A stretch of DNA of 64,000 bases, taken from positions 124,001-188,000 of the forward strand of contig JARKIF010000043.1 in assembly GCA_029378245.1 (NCBI GenBank), written 5' to 3'. Positions 33,165 to 44,759 of the stretch are shown here, piece after piece. The notes under the pieces were generated by a model, which did no database searches, was not told the origin of the DNA, and saw only the letters and a list, made by a program, of their open reading frames with translations. The position numbers were made by a program, and so were the translations under genes. The stretch is from Roridomyces roridus (lineage: Eukaryota > Basidiomycota > Agaricomycetes > Agaricales > Mycenaceae). How positions within the stretch are numbered: the first letter of the stretch is position 1; each line of letters begins with the position of its first letter.

Positions 33165-36100
33165 ATGTCGCGGACATTCCGATGTGTTGACTGCCCTCTT
33201 TTTCCGGGCACACATCGGCTACAGACCTCCAAGCACGCAGAGCACCAGCTGGAGATCCAGCAGTTCTTGGAATCACAGATCCCCCTTGACGATCTTGCCA
33301 ACGATGTCGCCAGGCTGACTGTTTCCCAAGACAACAACGAGGTCTCGAACAACTTGGATGACCTCGCCAACGTCTTCACCGCACTCATCGTTGCCGACGA
33401 TGGACCCAATGTCGCTACACAACAGCATTCCAAGCTGTTTAGCTCTCGTGGCGACTTCCAAGCGTCTCGTCCTGACGTTCCCACCGCTCCCCTGCCCATG
33501 TCTACCTTGGACGCCGTCAGGAGCGTCCAGACACTAGCCACGCAGCCCCGTAAAGTGCTACCTACAAAAAGTCAGCGGAAAGTCGCCACCCTCGACGAGA
33601 TTCTGCAGCGTGTTCTTGCAGCAAAGGCGTCATTGGATTTGGTGGATGCCATGTATGCAGGACTGCAGGTGGAAGCCGCACATCGTGCTCTGGATTCCGC
33701 TGTAGAAACCGTTGTTGCTGCGGGTAAAGCCTTGCAAAGTGTGAAAAGTGCCAAGAAGGAGAAGATCTTGGGCAAACTGTGGGATGAAGTCCAGGCAGAG
33801 GCGAGAGCGCTCAACCAGCTTATCGACTGCGTCGGGGCCATTTTGCCAGGGCTTGACGAGCCTGAATACCCGTTGGAATATGATGCTGGTAGGTTTTCTG
33901 TCCACAGTTGCATTTGTGAGACTGACTTTCCATTCAGAGCATCACTATGAGGACCCCGTACATACCCTCGATAGCCTCGCTCAGATCGTATTGTTGTTCA
34001 CCGTCATCATCAATGTCATCATAGGCTTATCTACGGATGCCTGCAATTTTCTCCTCGACACGGTCGTCATGATCGTCAAGCTTGCCATGGATGTGTCCTC
34101 CCCCGGTCCGCAGTCAATGTTCAACGAAAACCAAATCCATGTGTTGTCCCAGATCCCTACGTCCCTGGAAGACGCATTGAAAACCTTCAAGCTTGAGCCG
34201 AAAACGAGAATATTGGCCACATGCCCTTCCTGCCATTACACGCACGAGCCCAAAGTCGATCGTCTGACTGGCGAGTCTGTGTACCCAGCTATCTGCGAGA
34301 ATTTCGTTTTCCGCGATAAGCACAGCGCAGCAGTGCCCTGCGGGGAACCTCTACTCGAGCAGCGGCAGCACAAACTCCGGCCCATCAAACCTTTCATCTT
34401 CCCCGACTTTGTTGACCACATGGCCGCCGTTCTCGCAGACCCTATGATTGCCAAAATGTGCAACAACGCTTGCGATAAAGCCTTGGCAGCTGTGCAAGAA
34501 AAATTGGCCAAGGACCCTCAGGCTCAGCGGGCGGAAGAGGATGTGAACAACATTTTTGAAGCAGAGTTTCTCCGCAGCTTCGAAGGACCTGTCCCCGACG
34601 AGCTTTTCATCAAGCGAAATGGCCGTATGAGGCTCGCATTCCAGATCATGCTTGATTTCTTCAATCCCAACGGCACACGCAAACGGGGCAATCACGACTC
34701 CATCGGGATACTCGCCATCGTGAATCTCAACCTTCCCGAGGATATCCGTTACAAGCCGGAGTACATGTGGCTTAGCATCATCCTGGGACCGCAGGAGCCC
34801 GACCACGATCAAATAAGCCACTACCTCCGTCCTGTTGTCGATGTATTCGCCCGAGGGTGGAAACAGGGAATCCACCTATCCCGTACAGGGCTCTCTGAGG
34901 ACGGTGCATACATTGACATTGCTCTCGCCGTCAGTGTGAACGACCTTCCAGCTGCTCGCAAAATCCTTGGTCTGGCGGGTGTGGGATCGAACCACGTCTG
35001 CTCCGTCTGCAACTGCGAGGGCGTTCAGAATACACACCGTACCGACTTTGACAATCCTGCATGGGCGCCCAGGGATATCACGGTATTGCGCCGGCAAGCT
35101 TATGCGTGGAAGAATGCCCAAACTCAGGCGGAGCGGGATGAAATCTTCAAAGAATACGGCGTACGATGGTCGGAATTTTGGCGACTTCCATATTGGGATC
35201 CGACCCGAATGGGAGTCGTCGACTCTATGCATTGCATCCTGGAGGGCTTGATACACTACCACTGTCGCAAGGTGTTGCGAATTGATGCCGAGGTGGCCAA
35301 GAAGAAAGAGATTGTTGGCATCGCGTTTGACCATGATTGGGATGATTACGACCCTTTGGAGTGCCCTTCCGAGTATCTGCTCAAGAATCCCGAGCGTGAG
35401 ATCGCTCAGATTCGCCGCATACAGAACAAACTTGTCCAGGTCCTAGCCCCCGATGATACCGATGTCGACATGTCGGATGAGGACGTGCCGATGCCAGATG
35501 CGCCTGCAGGGAATTATCTCCCTGCTATAAGCGAATCAGCCATGTGGCAGGCGATCCATAACAACAATCTTCCTGCTCTTCGCTTTGTTGCTTTCACACT
35601 GGATCTCGATCTGAAGGACGCGACCACAAAGGCGGACTACTGTAACATCCTCATGAACTGGGTAAGTTTTTCTCGAGCAAATCATGGATGTAACCTGACT
35701 GAATTCTCAGCGGCGAACCAAGCCTCGCGCTCAGTCGGACGCTTTCGCCCCCAAAGCAATAAATGTCAAGCAAATTAAATTCATCCAGCGTGTAATTGCT
35801 CAGACTGCCACGCCATCCTGGGTCAACTCTGTTCCCTGCAACTATGGCGAGAGCAATGCTGGCTCAATCAAAGCCGACGAGTGGCGGACACTGGCTACAA
35901 TCTACCTCCCAATTGCTCTTGTCCTCCTTTGGGGAGATCGGCCCCAGGATGATACAACACGTTTACTCGGGATGCTTGACCACAGCATGGCTTTGTTCCA
36001 AGCGGCCATTCTTGTTTGTCGTTGCACCATGACCCTTGATCGTGCAAACATGTATCGGGGTTTTCTCAAAACATGGGTGGATGGGCTTGTTGTGCATCAT

Positions 36101-36787
36101 CCTCATACTCAGAATCACGCCAAACGTCCCAATATCCATGTCGCCTTTCATATATATGATTTCCTCCTCCTTTTCGGGCCCGTGATCTCATGGTGGTGCT
36201 TCCCCTTTGAACGTGTCATTGGCTACCTCCAAAAAATTCACACCAGTAACCACGTAGGTGGTGAGCTTGAGGGAACCTTGACACGATCTTTCTTGCGAGG
36301 TGCAGCCCTCAGGCGTTGGCTCCGGCGTCCAGATTGCCCGGAGATCATCAAACAATTCAAACTCCTCTTTGACCGGGCTTTCAGCCCACGCAGTGAGGCT
36401 GGGGACTCACCTCCACTTTCCGAGGATGGAGAGCGTGCTCATTACACCCTGAATGGTGTCACCTTCTCTCGTGCATCAACAAACCTGGGTAGCAGCTTGG
36501 TGCTGTACTATCCTTCAGCCTCAGCCAGTGCACCAATTGCCGGTTCCATTGAGAAGATTGACACCGTTGCAGGCGATGTCCATTTTTCTGTTCGGCGGCA
36601 AGCACCCTTACCTTCATCCCAATTCGACCCTTTTCTTCGTTTTGCTCCATATTTTCCTGCGGTGACCTACTCCTCCAAAATGCAAAATCGGATTGACAAA
36701 ATCAAACCCTCCATGGTGTTATCGCACTGTGCGCGGTTCGAATTCTCCGAGGAGCGTGCCGTTGTCGTCAACCTCGGAAGGAGCTAG
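33165..36787 (+). CDS. Gene E: TNP2-family (CACTA/EnSpm) transposase
   Basis: Three exons (33165-33888, 33938-35661, 35711-36787) with two 49-nt introns give 1174 aa with no lesion. The N-terminus has a Cys/His cluster (FRCVDCPLFPGTH), a charged helical region and a hydrophobic stretch near residue 260. A zinc-type CPSCHY sits at about 337, DFFNPNG at about 481 (candidate first catalytic Asp), then LNLPEDIRYKPEYMW..ILGPQEPDHD, and CSVCNC at about 596. DSMHCILEGL at about 670 is the hallmark D.MH motif of TNP2. WWCFPFERVIGYLQKI at about 977 is followed by HVGGELEGTL, which resembles the DUF4218-type C-terminal part of these transposases. Together with the CAC tips and 3-bp duplication this identifies the mobilising enzyme. 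Catalytic residue assignment is by analogy. Confidence 0.93.
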
Positions 36788-36974
36788 CTAAGGCTTTTTG
36801 ATGGCATACCGTGTGCCGATGGACTGTTGCCGCCTGGGTGTCCTTCATTGTAGTTCTGATTCTATCTCTATTGTTGTCTTCTTGTACTTATCCATAACAT
36901 GAAATCATTGTTACTGCAGATAGTCGGCTGACCATCGGCGGACGATTCGACGACCATCGGCAGACGGTCGGCCG
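36788..36974. other. 3' region of gene E and right subterminal repeats
   Basis: After the TAG at 36787 there is short AT-rich sequence, then two inverted CCGATGGTCG-type subterminal units (about 36925-36974) leading into the right terminal repeat. Confidence 0.6.
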
Positions 36975-37386
36975 ATGGTCGGCCGATGAATTTAAATGAT
37001 GCCGAAATTCCAAATATCGGCTCCCCTTTCGGCGGCCTTGAAATTAGATTGAAAAGTTGATCTTGAGGCGGGGCCGAAATCAGTAGTGATTTGCCGAGTT
37101 TTAAAATACCTTTAGACAGCACTTTTACCCTGACTTTCAAAACTGCTTTAAAGTCTCTGGATTCACATTTTTTCAACTCAGATTTCACGGTCAACGAAAG
37201 GTAATTTGATATCCCAACTTTCGCGGCCATTGTTTTGCTTCTTGATTGCTTGTAAATCGGATCGCCTTTCAAATGGTCCTCAACTTTCCATTTCAAGGTC
37301 AGTTTCGGGCCCCGTTAAATTGATTACGATATTACCAAAAGCGTAGACATCTTAAAAGGCCCTTAAATTCCTGGAATTTCGCTGTG
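36975..37386 (-). repeat. Right terminal inverted repeat of the 15.5 kb element
   Basis: Reverse complement of the left repeat at 21905-22314, ending AATTTCGCTGTG. Followed by the ACT target duplication at 37387-37389. Confidence 0.95.
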
Positions 37387-37505
37387 ACTTACTCGGTACA
37401 CCTCTCTCTTACATGTTGGATAGCTGCTGAACACATTTTCCGCGATGGACCGCCCAGCGTCGTCTTGTCGGACCCTCTGTTCGTGCCATACGACCATGGC
37501 CTTGT
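37387..37505 (+). pseudogene. Right-hand remainder of the gene X copy split by the CACTA element
   Basis: Matches the reverse complement of about 50315-50447 (CTTACATGTTGGATA.CTGCT, CACATTTTCCGC, GCGTCGTCTTGTCGGAC, CCATACGACCATGGC). Homology ends near 37505; the next 160 bases to 37670 hold nothing recognisable. Confidence 0.8.
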
Positions 37506-37669
37506 TTTGTTCCGCAGCGTGGAGGAGGCATACGGGGGCGTACGTGCTCAGCTTTCTCAATTTGGATACAATTCTCATACTACGTTTATAGATCTCCCCT
37601 TCTCATGCCACTACGACAAATGGTACGACTCACTTCTTCTTTTCCGTTCAATACACTGAATCTCGGGCA

Positions 37670-38130
37670 GCATTGGCGCCGGCGGCAGAGATTGCCATGG
37701 GATGTCTGGCGAGTCCTCGTGCCACAGGTGTCAAGCGGCGGAAGCTTGACGTCGATAACTTTTCTCCCCGCGGGTCCTCGTGTTCCTGGACTCTATTGCG
37801 TTCTAGCAAGATCTAACTCCCTGCCTCCAAACCCACTCTCTTTTGATACCTCTTTTCGCCTCTCCACAGAACTACTCCTCTCCACATCATTCAAAGTTAT
37901 ACCCACGTGCGCACGTACACAAGATACTTACCTACAAGCACCATAGATTCAAATTACGGTTAGATTGGTAGAATTACCATTAGATCATGTACCAGAGTAT
38001 CAACCCCCAATGTAGCGAACTGCTTCTCGTTTCACCACCTCTGAAATAATGGGAATGGTGTCGCGTCGATTCACATTGATAAGCGTGCACGTGATCGCGC
38101 ATCTTCTCTTTCCACCGTCATCATCCTTTC
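37670..38130 (+). repeat. Segmental duplication, second copy (mate at 1020-1450)
   Basis: Same orientation as the mate near the DUF726 3' end; see 1020-1450 for the shared blocks. Here it is followed not by a DUF726 copy but by unrelated sequence, so one end of the duplication is near 38130. Confidence 0.8.
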
Positions 38131-38139
38131 AGCGGCGTA

Positions 38140-40440
38140 AAATAGCCAACGATGCTCTTGGCTTCAGACGATTCAATCCGGCGCATTTGCCCGCTCTAGG
38201 CTCTTTAATGCAACTTGAATCGAGGAAGGTCTGCCTCTGCATTTTTCTGGAATCGAAGAATCAAGATGTCGAAAAATCGGTTTGAAATGGCTGGACAGTG
38301 GAGTGTTTGGAACTGTCCTAAGTCTTTTCCTAACGGTATCATACCGATGGTCCTCATGGCTCGATAGAAAGAATGTGAAGTCGTCGTTACCGGTTCTCAT
38401 CTCGTACCACAGCTTCGCCAATTTACCTCAACGTCGCGGCGACGCCGACACTCGACCCTCAAAGCCAGCACTAGTCGAGCTGTGGCAACACACGGACTCT
38501 CGTGCCATGCCCACGACAATCCGTTCTCTTTCACGTGGCACCACGCGGCACGCCACCCGCTGGGATCAGGTACGTTTGTTGCAGCCGCAGCCTTTGACTT
38601 TTACCGACCCTTTCAGATAGGTTACCGTTGAGTTGTGGGTGGCTGTAACGACCGCTTGCGCCTATTCAGGATACCAGTGCGTTTTCTCACTTTGCTTAAC
38701 CTTCCTCCTTCTGACGACAGCAGGTCATATTCGTTGCATTCAGCACTCCCCCTCGGGCCCTGCCAGCCCAGGCATGCGAACTGCGAACGAAAGTTGTTTC
38801 ACCACCCTCCGTTTTTTGTGCTGCAAATGTCGGCAAAGTCGTTTTCCTCCTCCAGTAACCTGCGTCACCCTGGTCAATCACCCGTCTATCGAATGTCCGC
38901 AATCTTTCGAGCCCACCGAGGAAAGCGCCTCTCGGTGTCTCGCGTTCTTTCCAATATCCAAGTACCCATTCCCACCAGGCTATCCAGTATTCATTCTCGG
39001 CCGACCGTTACTCGACCTGCACGCGAATGCAGAGCACATTCTCATGCCGCGCTCTGTTGGCGCCAGTTTTGGCCCCTCTCGTCCCACGGTGGATATCAAG
39101 CCAGGTCGCGCTGCACTCGTGCATCATCCAGGAGAACTCCCCCTGCAGCCCCACATGACGGCAGTCTACGCAGGATGAATTCTCATAGCGCCGCCTTCTC
39201 CTCCTTTCACCTGCGCCATCCTGCCCGCTCGTCAATGTATCGACTGTCCGCAATCTTCCGAGGACAGCATGCGACATTCAGTCGAACGCGCCTCTTGGAA
39301 TCGCCCGCTTCGCGCCTTTTGCAATCGTCAGGTTCCCGAACGAACGCTCGATCTGCCCAGTCCTTCGTCTGCTCCCGGTTGCGGCACAGCCCGCAGCATT
39401 CGCATGTCTGATACGACCCACCCGCATGCTCGAGATGTGCCGACCCAACGTCAAGGCGTCTACAAGTGCCTGATGTGTTTTCTTCGAGATTCTTTCCCAG
39501 GCGGGCGCGGGGTCATACTGAAGGGTATCTGGATAATATGGCCGAGGGGCGGAGGGATGGAGCCAATGGCAGCCACTTCCTCGTGATGCCGACTTGCGTG
39601 TACACCCAACATTCACTCTGCATGTGCCACCACTCTTGCAATTTCCATTACGGGACCCGATGGCACACCGTCGTTCCCTTTTGCCTCCACCGCGAGCATC
39701 CTTGACGCCATGGACCATAGTCAATGTCCATATTCTCGTTCGGCGTCGGTTACTACTTTTTGGACGACCTTGTGCCCCAAAACCATTGCTCGGTCTACTT
39801 TTCACCGCTTGAAACTGTTTGCGTCCCACCAAGACTGTGTGGACCATGCTGCGCGGATTGATGGCGTGGAGCAAGGGAAGAAGGGTGGTCGCTTCCCGAC
39901 GTCGTGAAGGTTGTACTGCTGCCCACTTTCAACTCCAGTACATCGGTGTCTGGATGCGTCGACATCCTTGGCCACTTCTCCCCCTTGACGTGTCCTTGTC
40001 TTGAGACTTTTGAGATATTCGTGAAATCGGTGCGTGCGGTCGTCACCTTCTTTGCCAGTGCTAACCGCGTCTCAATAGGTGTCAATGGCAACATCCTGCA
40101 AAGCCCCTCCTCGTCTAGCACTTAAAGTACTGCAACTGCAAGCACCCGAATATATGAATCAAAGAAGAGTTGGGGAAGAATGCTGACCAAAGAGAAGGGC
40201 GTATCTGCTCCCACGACCGACGATGGTCTTTCGCACGCGGCTGCCTGCGACCTCTCCAACGCCATGTATGTGCTTCCTCGTCTACTTGGAGCTGTTTCAG
40301 CTGACATCAACTCGGAAGGAACAACGATCATCTGGCACCTGCTTTGCGCCATTCGATCTTCCACTTTCCTGGGGTCGACGCGTCTGAACGCCAAGAGAAG
40401 ATTGCAGTGTAAATGCCCAGTCAATCCCCATCCAAGGTGA
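38140..40440 (+). other. Decayed coding-like region with an internal tandem duplication
   Basis: No continuous gene. Plus-strand blocks in changing frames look like former coding sequence. Two related blocks, at about 38833-38935 and 39187-39290, each contain ACCTGCGYCAYCCTG and GACTGTCCGCAATCTT or a close variant, about 355 bases apart, so a segment was duplicated in tandem and then diverged. 39.56-39.72 (GATGCCGACTTGCGTGTACA, TGCCACCACTC) and 39.83-40.1 also look like old exons. No family recognised. Confidence 0.35.
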
Positions 40441-40452
40441 GCTTTGCGCTCG

Positions 40453-41305
40453 TCATCTCAAGTGCACAATTGACCGATAATCAAGGATTACGACTGCAAA
40501 GCAGTTTGCTAGCTCCACGAACTCGAACTTCCCGTGAATGTTGGCGGTCTGCTCCTTGAAAGGTGCGTACGTCTTCACGTCGTCGTTCGAGTCGGTGGGG
40601 AATTTAGTATCGCCCTGGGATCCGTGGACCAACTCGTAGACCGCCCTGATGAACTTCAAGTCTACGGAATGGGACGAGGTGAGACTTAGGATGAGCGGAC
40701 GGTGTAAATACAAACCTTTTCCGATCTCATGAGCCTCGGCTTTGCTGACATGCTGCTGGGAAACAGGTTTGCGGGACCTGCAGCGACGGTTAGTCATGTA
40801 CGATGAAAAGATTCGACGAAGAAAGGCGCACCGCTTCTCGTTCTTCTTCTGATTCTTCGCCTCCTGCTGACCCTCTTGGGCTGAGACGTACATATTCCGA
40901 GTGTTGATGCCGAACTCGATGAGGGGCGTCAAGGTCTCGACCATCCACTTGGTTACCGCCTCGAGCCCATTGGCGATGCAGAGCGCACCGAGGAGCTGGT
41001 AGAAGGGTGGCACGACTGGACACGAAGACGGTGCCAAGTTTCTCCCCGTGTAGGACATTCTGCCCGTGATTTCATCCAGCATCGTCTCGGTCATGATGAT
41101 ACCTTGGAGAAGCTGGGGATGTAAATAAGCGTGACGCGCAAAGAGAGCGAGGTAGCAACGCACAAACGACGAAGGACTTGGAGGTGCGGATATGAATCTG
41201 GATCTCGCCACGGAGGTAGTCGTCCAGCTTCATCCTGAGATCGATTTCGTTTGCGTACACGGCCGGTTGTGGTGCTTGGACCCAGCTCAACACTGCGTCG
41301 GACAT
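40453..41305 (-). CDS. Unknown gene X, intact copy (229 aa)
   Basis: Four exons (41305-41168, 41112-40832, 40777-40716, 40661-40453) with 54-55 nt introns join in frame. The protein starts MSDAVLSWVQAPQPAVYANE. It contains a helical core (FYQLLGALCIANGLEAVTKW) and a basic, Gln/Lys-rich linker (AQEGQQEAKNQKKNEK). The C-terminal part has KFIRAVYELVHGSQGDTKFP and ends in a short hydrophobic segment. No membrane helix or known motif is obvious and I do not recognise the family. The exon 3 / intron 3 / exon 4 part is repeated in the broken copies at 50.3-51.25 kb and (inverted) 21.1 kb. Those copies continue with an acidic LPEDEEMDG block that this copy lacks, so its C-terminus may be altered. Confidence 0.65.
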
Positions 41306-41579
41306 GAGTCCGGATCCCGAGCGGTCGATCGATTGATTCCTTTCTTGAAAAAGATCGAGTCCTTGTAACGAAAGCACAGAGGCTAACGAGAGTCAATGGA
41401 TTCATTATGATTCTAGTCCAATTATCTGCCATCGCACCGAGTGATAATAAGGAATAAATATGAGGCGCAGCCGTTGACAGAAAACAAGATAGTGCAACCA
41501 CGATGGATATAGCAAATAAAGCGCGGTGCGCAGCAATCAGTTAAAAGTAGTTACCGAGAGTATACCGACCGGATGGATT
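41306..41579. other. Intergenic between gene X and the LRR-like gene
   Basis: AT-rich; several open frames without ATG or splice support. Nothing recognised. Confidence 0.4.
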
Positions 41580-42639
41580 TCAACGAAAATACTCGGGGGT
41601 TCTCGGCGGGCGCTCACCCACAGATTCGGGGGGCTCGGTGTACCGCATCTCCAAAGCATCAAGGAGAGCATTGGGAAGGGTCTCCGCGAAATGATCTCGG
41701 ATGGCCGCCATCCCAGAATCACTTAAAGGACCGGCTATCCAGAGTTTTTGGATACGGCAGCCTGTGATGGATCGGGGGATGGACTGGATGATGCCAGCGG
41801 CGGTCCAGAGATCGTCGTCCTGTTCGCACGATATGCAGAGGGTTTCGATGCGAGTGTAAGACGATATATCTACAATTCCTGTTTCCTGTTGGCCTAAAAT
41901 CAGTAAGAATTTCTGGGGTGAGGCCGAGATATACATGGCTTGTATCGAGTTTGAGCACCTCGATGGTGCTCGCTGCCGCGAGAAGTAGAGGGGTTTCAAG
42001 ATATCGGTAGTGCAATCCCATATTCAGCCTCCGGAGGTGCGAAAAGTCCAGATAGTGGCGGGCAGCGGCTGATTCTAGCCATAGCATGCCGGCACTAAAG
42101 GCGCCTGTGAATCTGAACGACTCAATTCGCAGAGGCATGCCCCGATACAGCACAGTAGGAGTTTCCCGCACGAGGGGCAACATCCGCACTGGGAAAAACT
42201 CCATTTCCTTCACACTCGGTGCCAGGCTCTCGAAGAGCGATTGGAATATATCCTCCGAGTCTCTGGAGTTGCAGCGTATTTGGACATGTTTGAGCGTCGG
42301 ACGGGAAAGAAGTTGCTTCATTCCCGTCACAGCCAAGTCAGAGGGCCATCTGTACGCCAGATACAGTGTGTGAAGCCGAAGTGGCATTCTCAGGAGAGCC
42401 GTCAAGTTTTCAGGAGAAAGGCCTTCTGGATAGAGCTCGAGGGAGCGAATGGGGCTGACAAGATGGGGCGAACTGCGCAGTGTATTCAGAAGCACAGAGC
42501 AGCGGCGATCCACCTTGTCGAGGTCGGGGTCCCCCGGATAGATGGCAAGGAGGATGTGCCAAAAAAGATTTGATTGTGCAGGGAATGTCCATGAACGGCG
42601 GACCAAGGCACACGCACGCAGCGCACTGGGATGGTCGAC
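41580..42639 (-). CDS. F-box/LRR-type protein lacking a clear N-terminus
   Basis: An open frame from about 42639 reads HPSALRACALVRRSWTFPAQ and NLFWHILL, the sequence that normally follows an F-box in basidiomycete F-box/LRR proteins. Leucine-rich repeats follow (LRSSPHLVSPIRSLELYPEG, LTALLRMPLRLHTLYLAYRW). A 49-nt intron (41934-41886, GTATAT...AACAG) leads to a final exon ending RPPRTPEYFR. No in-frame ATG precedes the conserved part, and a stop lies just upstream. A TATA-like TATAAAT (about 42718-42725, minus) and ATGs at 42701 and about 42664 are in other frames. I infer an N-terminal truncation or frameshift that removed the F-box, unless a splice site was missed. Such proteins normally recruit substrates to SCF ubiquitin ligases. 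Confidence 0.55.
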
Positions 42640-42899
42640 CAGTCAGGGACATCCAAGGGAGACATGAGGGTAAGATGAGAACCTAGTTTCAGGGCAATCA
42701 TGATTCGCGTTTCAATTTATACACAGGCTGACACGCCCATGTGACCTGATCATGCGGTGACGCGATGATATCCTACTAGTCCGTGGAAGAAAAGCTGGCC
42801 CTAATCGTTCTGCTCTCGTACGAGACTCGTTAAAGTAATCTCCGTGACCACCTGGCTCCCAATGTGACGGTTCCAAATATTCGATGTGGAATCACCACG

Positions 42900-43659
42900 G
42901 GTAGCGCCTCAGCTCCTCTGCTGTAAGGTACCCCAAAGCCGCGAGTAAGAATCGAAGAACGGCTGACGGTGGACGTACCGCGGATACAAGGCGAGCCAGG
43001 AGAAAGTCAATATGTACAAGAGCGTTGGACATCCACCTGGCAGCTGTACATTCTTGAGCGCCGGCAATACGCACGTACTACTTGTGTTGTTAAACAGCGT
43101 TCGGAGGATGTCGACATGAGACTTACTTACTAGCATCCTGTGGCCCGCGGGAGCGTCTTCGGCTTTGACGGTGGTGTTTGCGATGCAGTGGCAGCGGCGG
43201 ATGGTCCAGGTCATGGTCATGGAGGCGGTTACGACGCTGATTTTTGACAGCCGTATGAGCGGAATGATAGTGGTCGAAGAGCCACGGGTTTGAGTAGGCT
43301 GGCCATTGTTTGCGTAGCAGGGTTTATATCTGCGTCCCACTTGAGCACTGGAAAGAACGAAGGGCAACTCACTTCCGAACTCGCTTCCGGGTCACATCTG
43401 CAGCGATTCTTGGGCATAAGGCCGTCGGAGCCTTCTTTGTCGGTTCTGGCAATTTCTAAATGACCCAAGTAATCGGGGAGGGAGGAGGGAGTACTGCATA
43501 CCTTCCATATAGCTTCACATTCATCCACTGTCGTGTGATTGCTCTCTGTCTCTGCGCCGGGGCAATGCAGCTGCCAGTGAAGAACAGGGTTGGGTGCGAT
43601 CAGCAGTGTCTCATGGGTTTGGATATAAGTGCTTACCCTCTCTGGGTCTTGTCGAGAGT
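42900..43659 (-). pseudogene. LRR / F-box-like remnant cut by the CACTG element
   Basis: A minus-strand block at about 43140-43030 reads SHVDILRTLFNNTSSTCVLP and ALKNVQLPGGCPTLL, a leucine-rich-repeat signature like that of fungal F-box/LRR proteins. Further upstream exon-like blocks lie at 43615-43500 (ETLLIAPNPVLHWQLHCPGA). The frames are broken. The coding-like sequence runs into the element border at 43660, so the 5' part may lie beyond 47921. Confidence 0.45.
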
Positions 43660-44099
43660 CACTGTGGGAAGTAAAAGCAGTTGACCCAACTGCCAAGCAG
43701 TTGTTCAGGCTTTTGGGGCAGTTGGAGGGATTGCCTCGAGCCAAATTTTTCCAATTGCCCTCTGGAGGAAGTCAGGCTGACTGCTTCGTCAAGCAGTCAA
43801 GACCGAAGCAATCCGGTCGACCGCCGGATCATATTCGCAGTTCTGATCTGATCACTTCCTGACGACACACCATCATTTAACCATCGCCTATCACACATCA
43901 ATCACGTATCAAACTCTTGGCACCAGCGCCTGTCTTCCGGTCTGAGGTCAAACCACGGTGACCATAAGTGCTACTTGCATTCACGTAGTATGCTGAGTGC
44001 TCACGCAACCCACCACCATTGACTTGTCTCGTTACCTCCACCCTCCGCACCCTCCTCCCTCGGGTTCTCTTGCTCCGCCTCCAAGTCTTGTCGCGACTC

Positions 44100-44755
44100 G
44101 CTCACACTTTCTTGAGCTTAGGCTGCAGCCTGCCATCTCGGTTCTCACCCAAAATCCGCGAAGCAAACCGAAGACCAGGATCCTGTCCCTCCTCTCGCAA
44201 GAAGGTATTTTTCATTGCCCGATGAACCTGTTGAAAAGATTCTAATTTCTCCGTCTTTTTGAACAGCACAGCAAGCTCGTTGACTCCGGTACCGAGGCGA
44301 GATTTGCGTCGGTATCAAGAACGCGCATGCGTCGGAACATCTATGGCAACTTGAAATCGAGCGTGGCTGGCAGCAAGTCCTCAATGCAACGAAAATTCAG
44401 CCCACAATTTTGGTCCTCAATTGCAAGAAGGACATTCTCCGCCTCGGCAGCCACAAGAACAAGGTCACCGCGTCCGGCATAGGAGATTCGTTCATGGTGT
44501 CTACCGACTAGAAGCTTGCTGCTTTCAGTGCAAAGTTCAAATTCCCCGGCACTTCACCATACTGTCACTCATTCGAAAGGCCCTCGATCTGGAGTCGCCC
44601 GCGGAAGCCTTGGTGGAGAGAGACGACAGTAGTAAGTACGGTCTTCACTCTGATGACCACAATGGCGACGAGGACGAGGTCTTTCATTCAATCCATCAAG
44701 GTCCAAGAGAACTTGAGAGCAATCCGACCCGCACGGAAGCAGCGGGAGCTTGAGG
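44100..44755 (+). pseudogene. Broken gene inside the CACTG element
   Basis: Coding-like blocks in several frames: a Pro-rich leader (about 44020-44205), a good GTATTT...AACAG intron, then IKNAHASEHLWQLEIERGWQ with NCKKDILRLGSHKNKVTASG (to about 44485). After a frame change an acidic tail ends AAGA with TGA near 44751. It cannot be joined without frame changes. It may be the former accessory or transposase gene of the element; the family is not recognised. Confidence 0.4.
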
Positions 44756-44759
44756 TTAC

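Larger units (their letters stand above)
21905..37386. mobile_element. 15,482 bp CACTA/EnSpm-type transposon with five genes
   Basis: Bounded by ~410 bp inverted repeats starting CACAGCGAAATTCCAGGAAT, with a 3-bp target duplication ACT (21902-21904 and 37387-37389). The flanking sequence is a broken gene whose inverted paralogue at 50.3-51.1 kb is continuous across the equivalent point (50445-50447). The element encodes a TNP2-family transposase (33165-36787), which fits the 3-bp duplication and the CAC tips of CACTA elements. Four more genes (22505-25420, 28412-29182, 29187-29933, 30295-32267) have open frames across all introns apart from an unresolved N-terminus in one. The two terminal repeats differ at only roughly a dozen positions, suggesting a fairly recent insertion. 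It looks potentially autonomous. Confidence 0.92.

Noticed and set aside
21905..37386. Reading the 15.5 kb element as an LTR retrotransposon or a Starship-type captain element
   Set aside because: The terminal repeats are inverted, not direct. There is no reverse transcriptase or tyrosine recombinase, and the 3-bp duplication with a TNP2-type gene fits CACTA.
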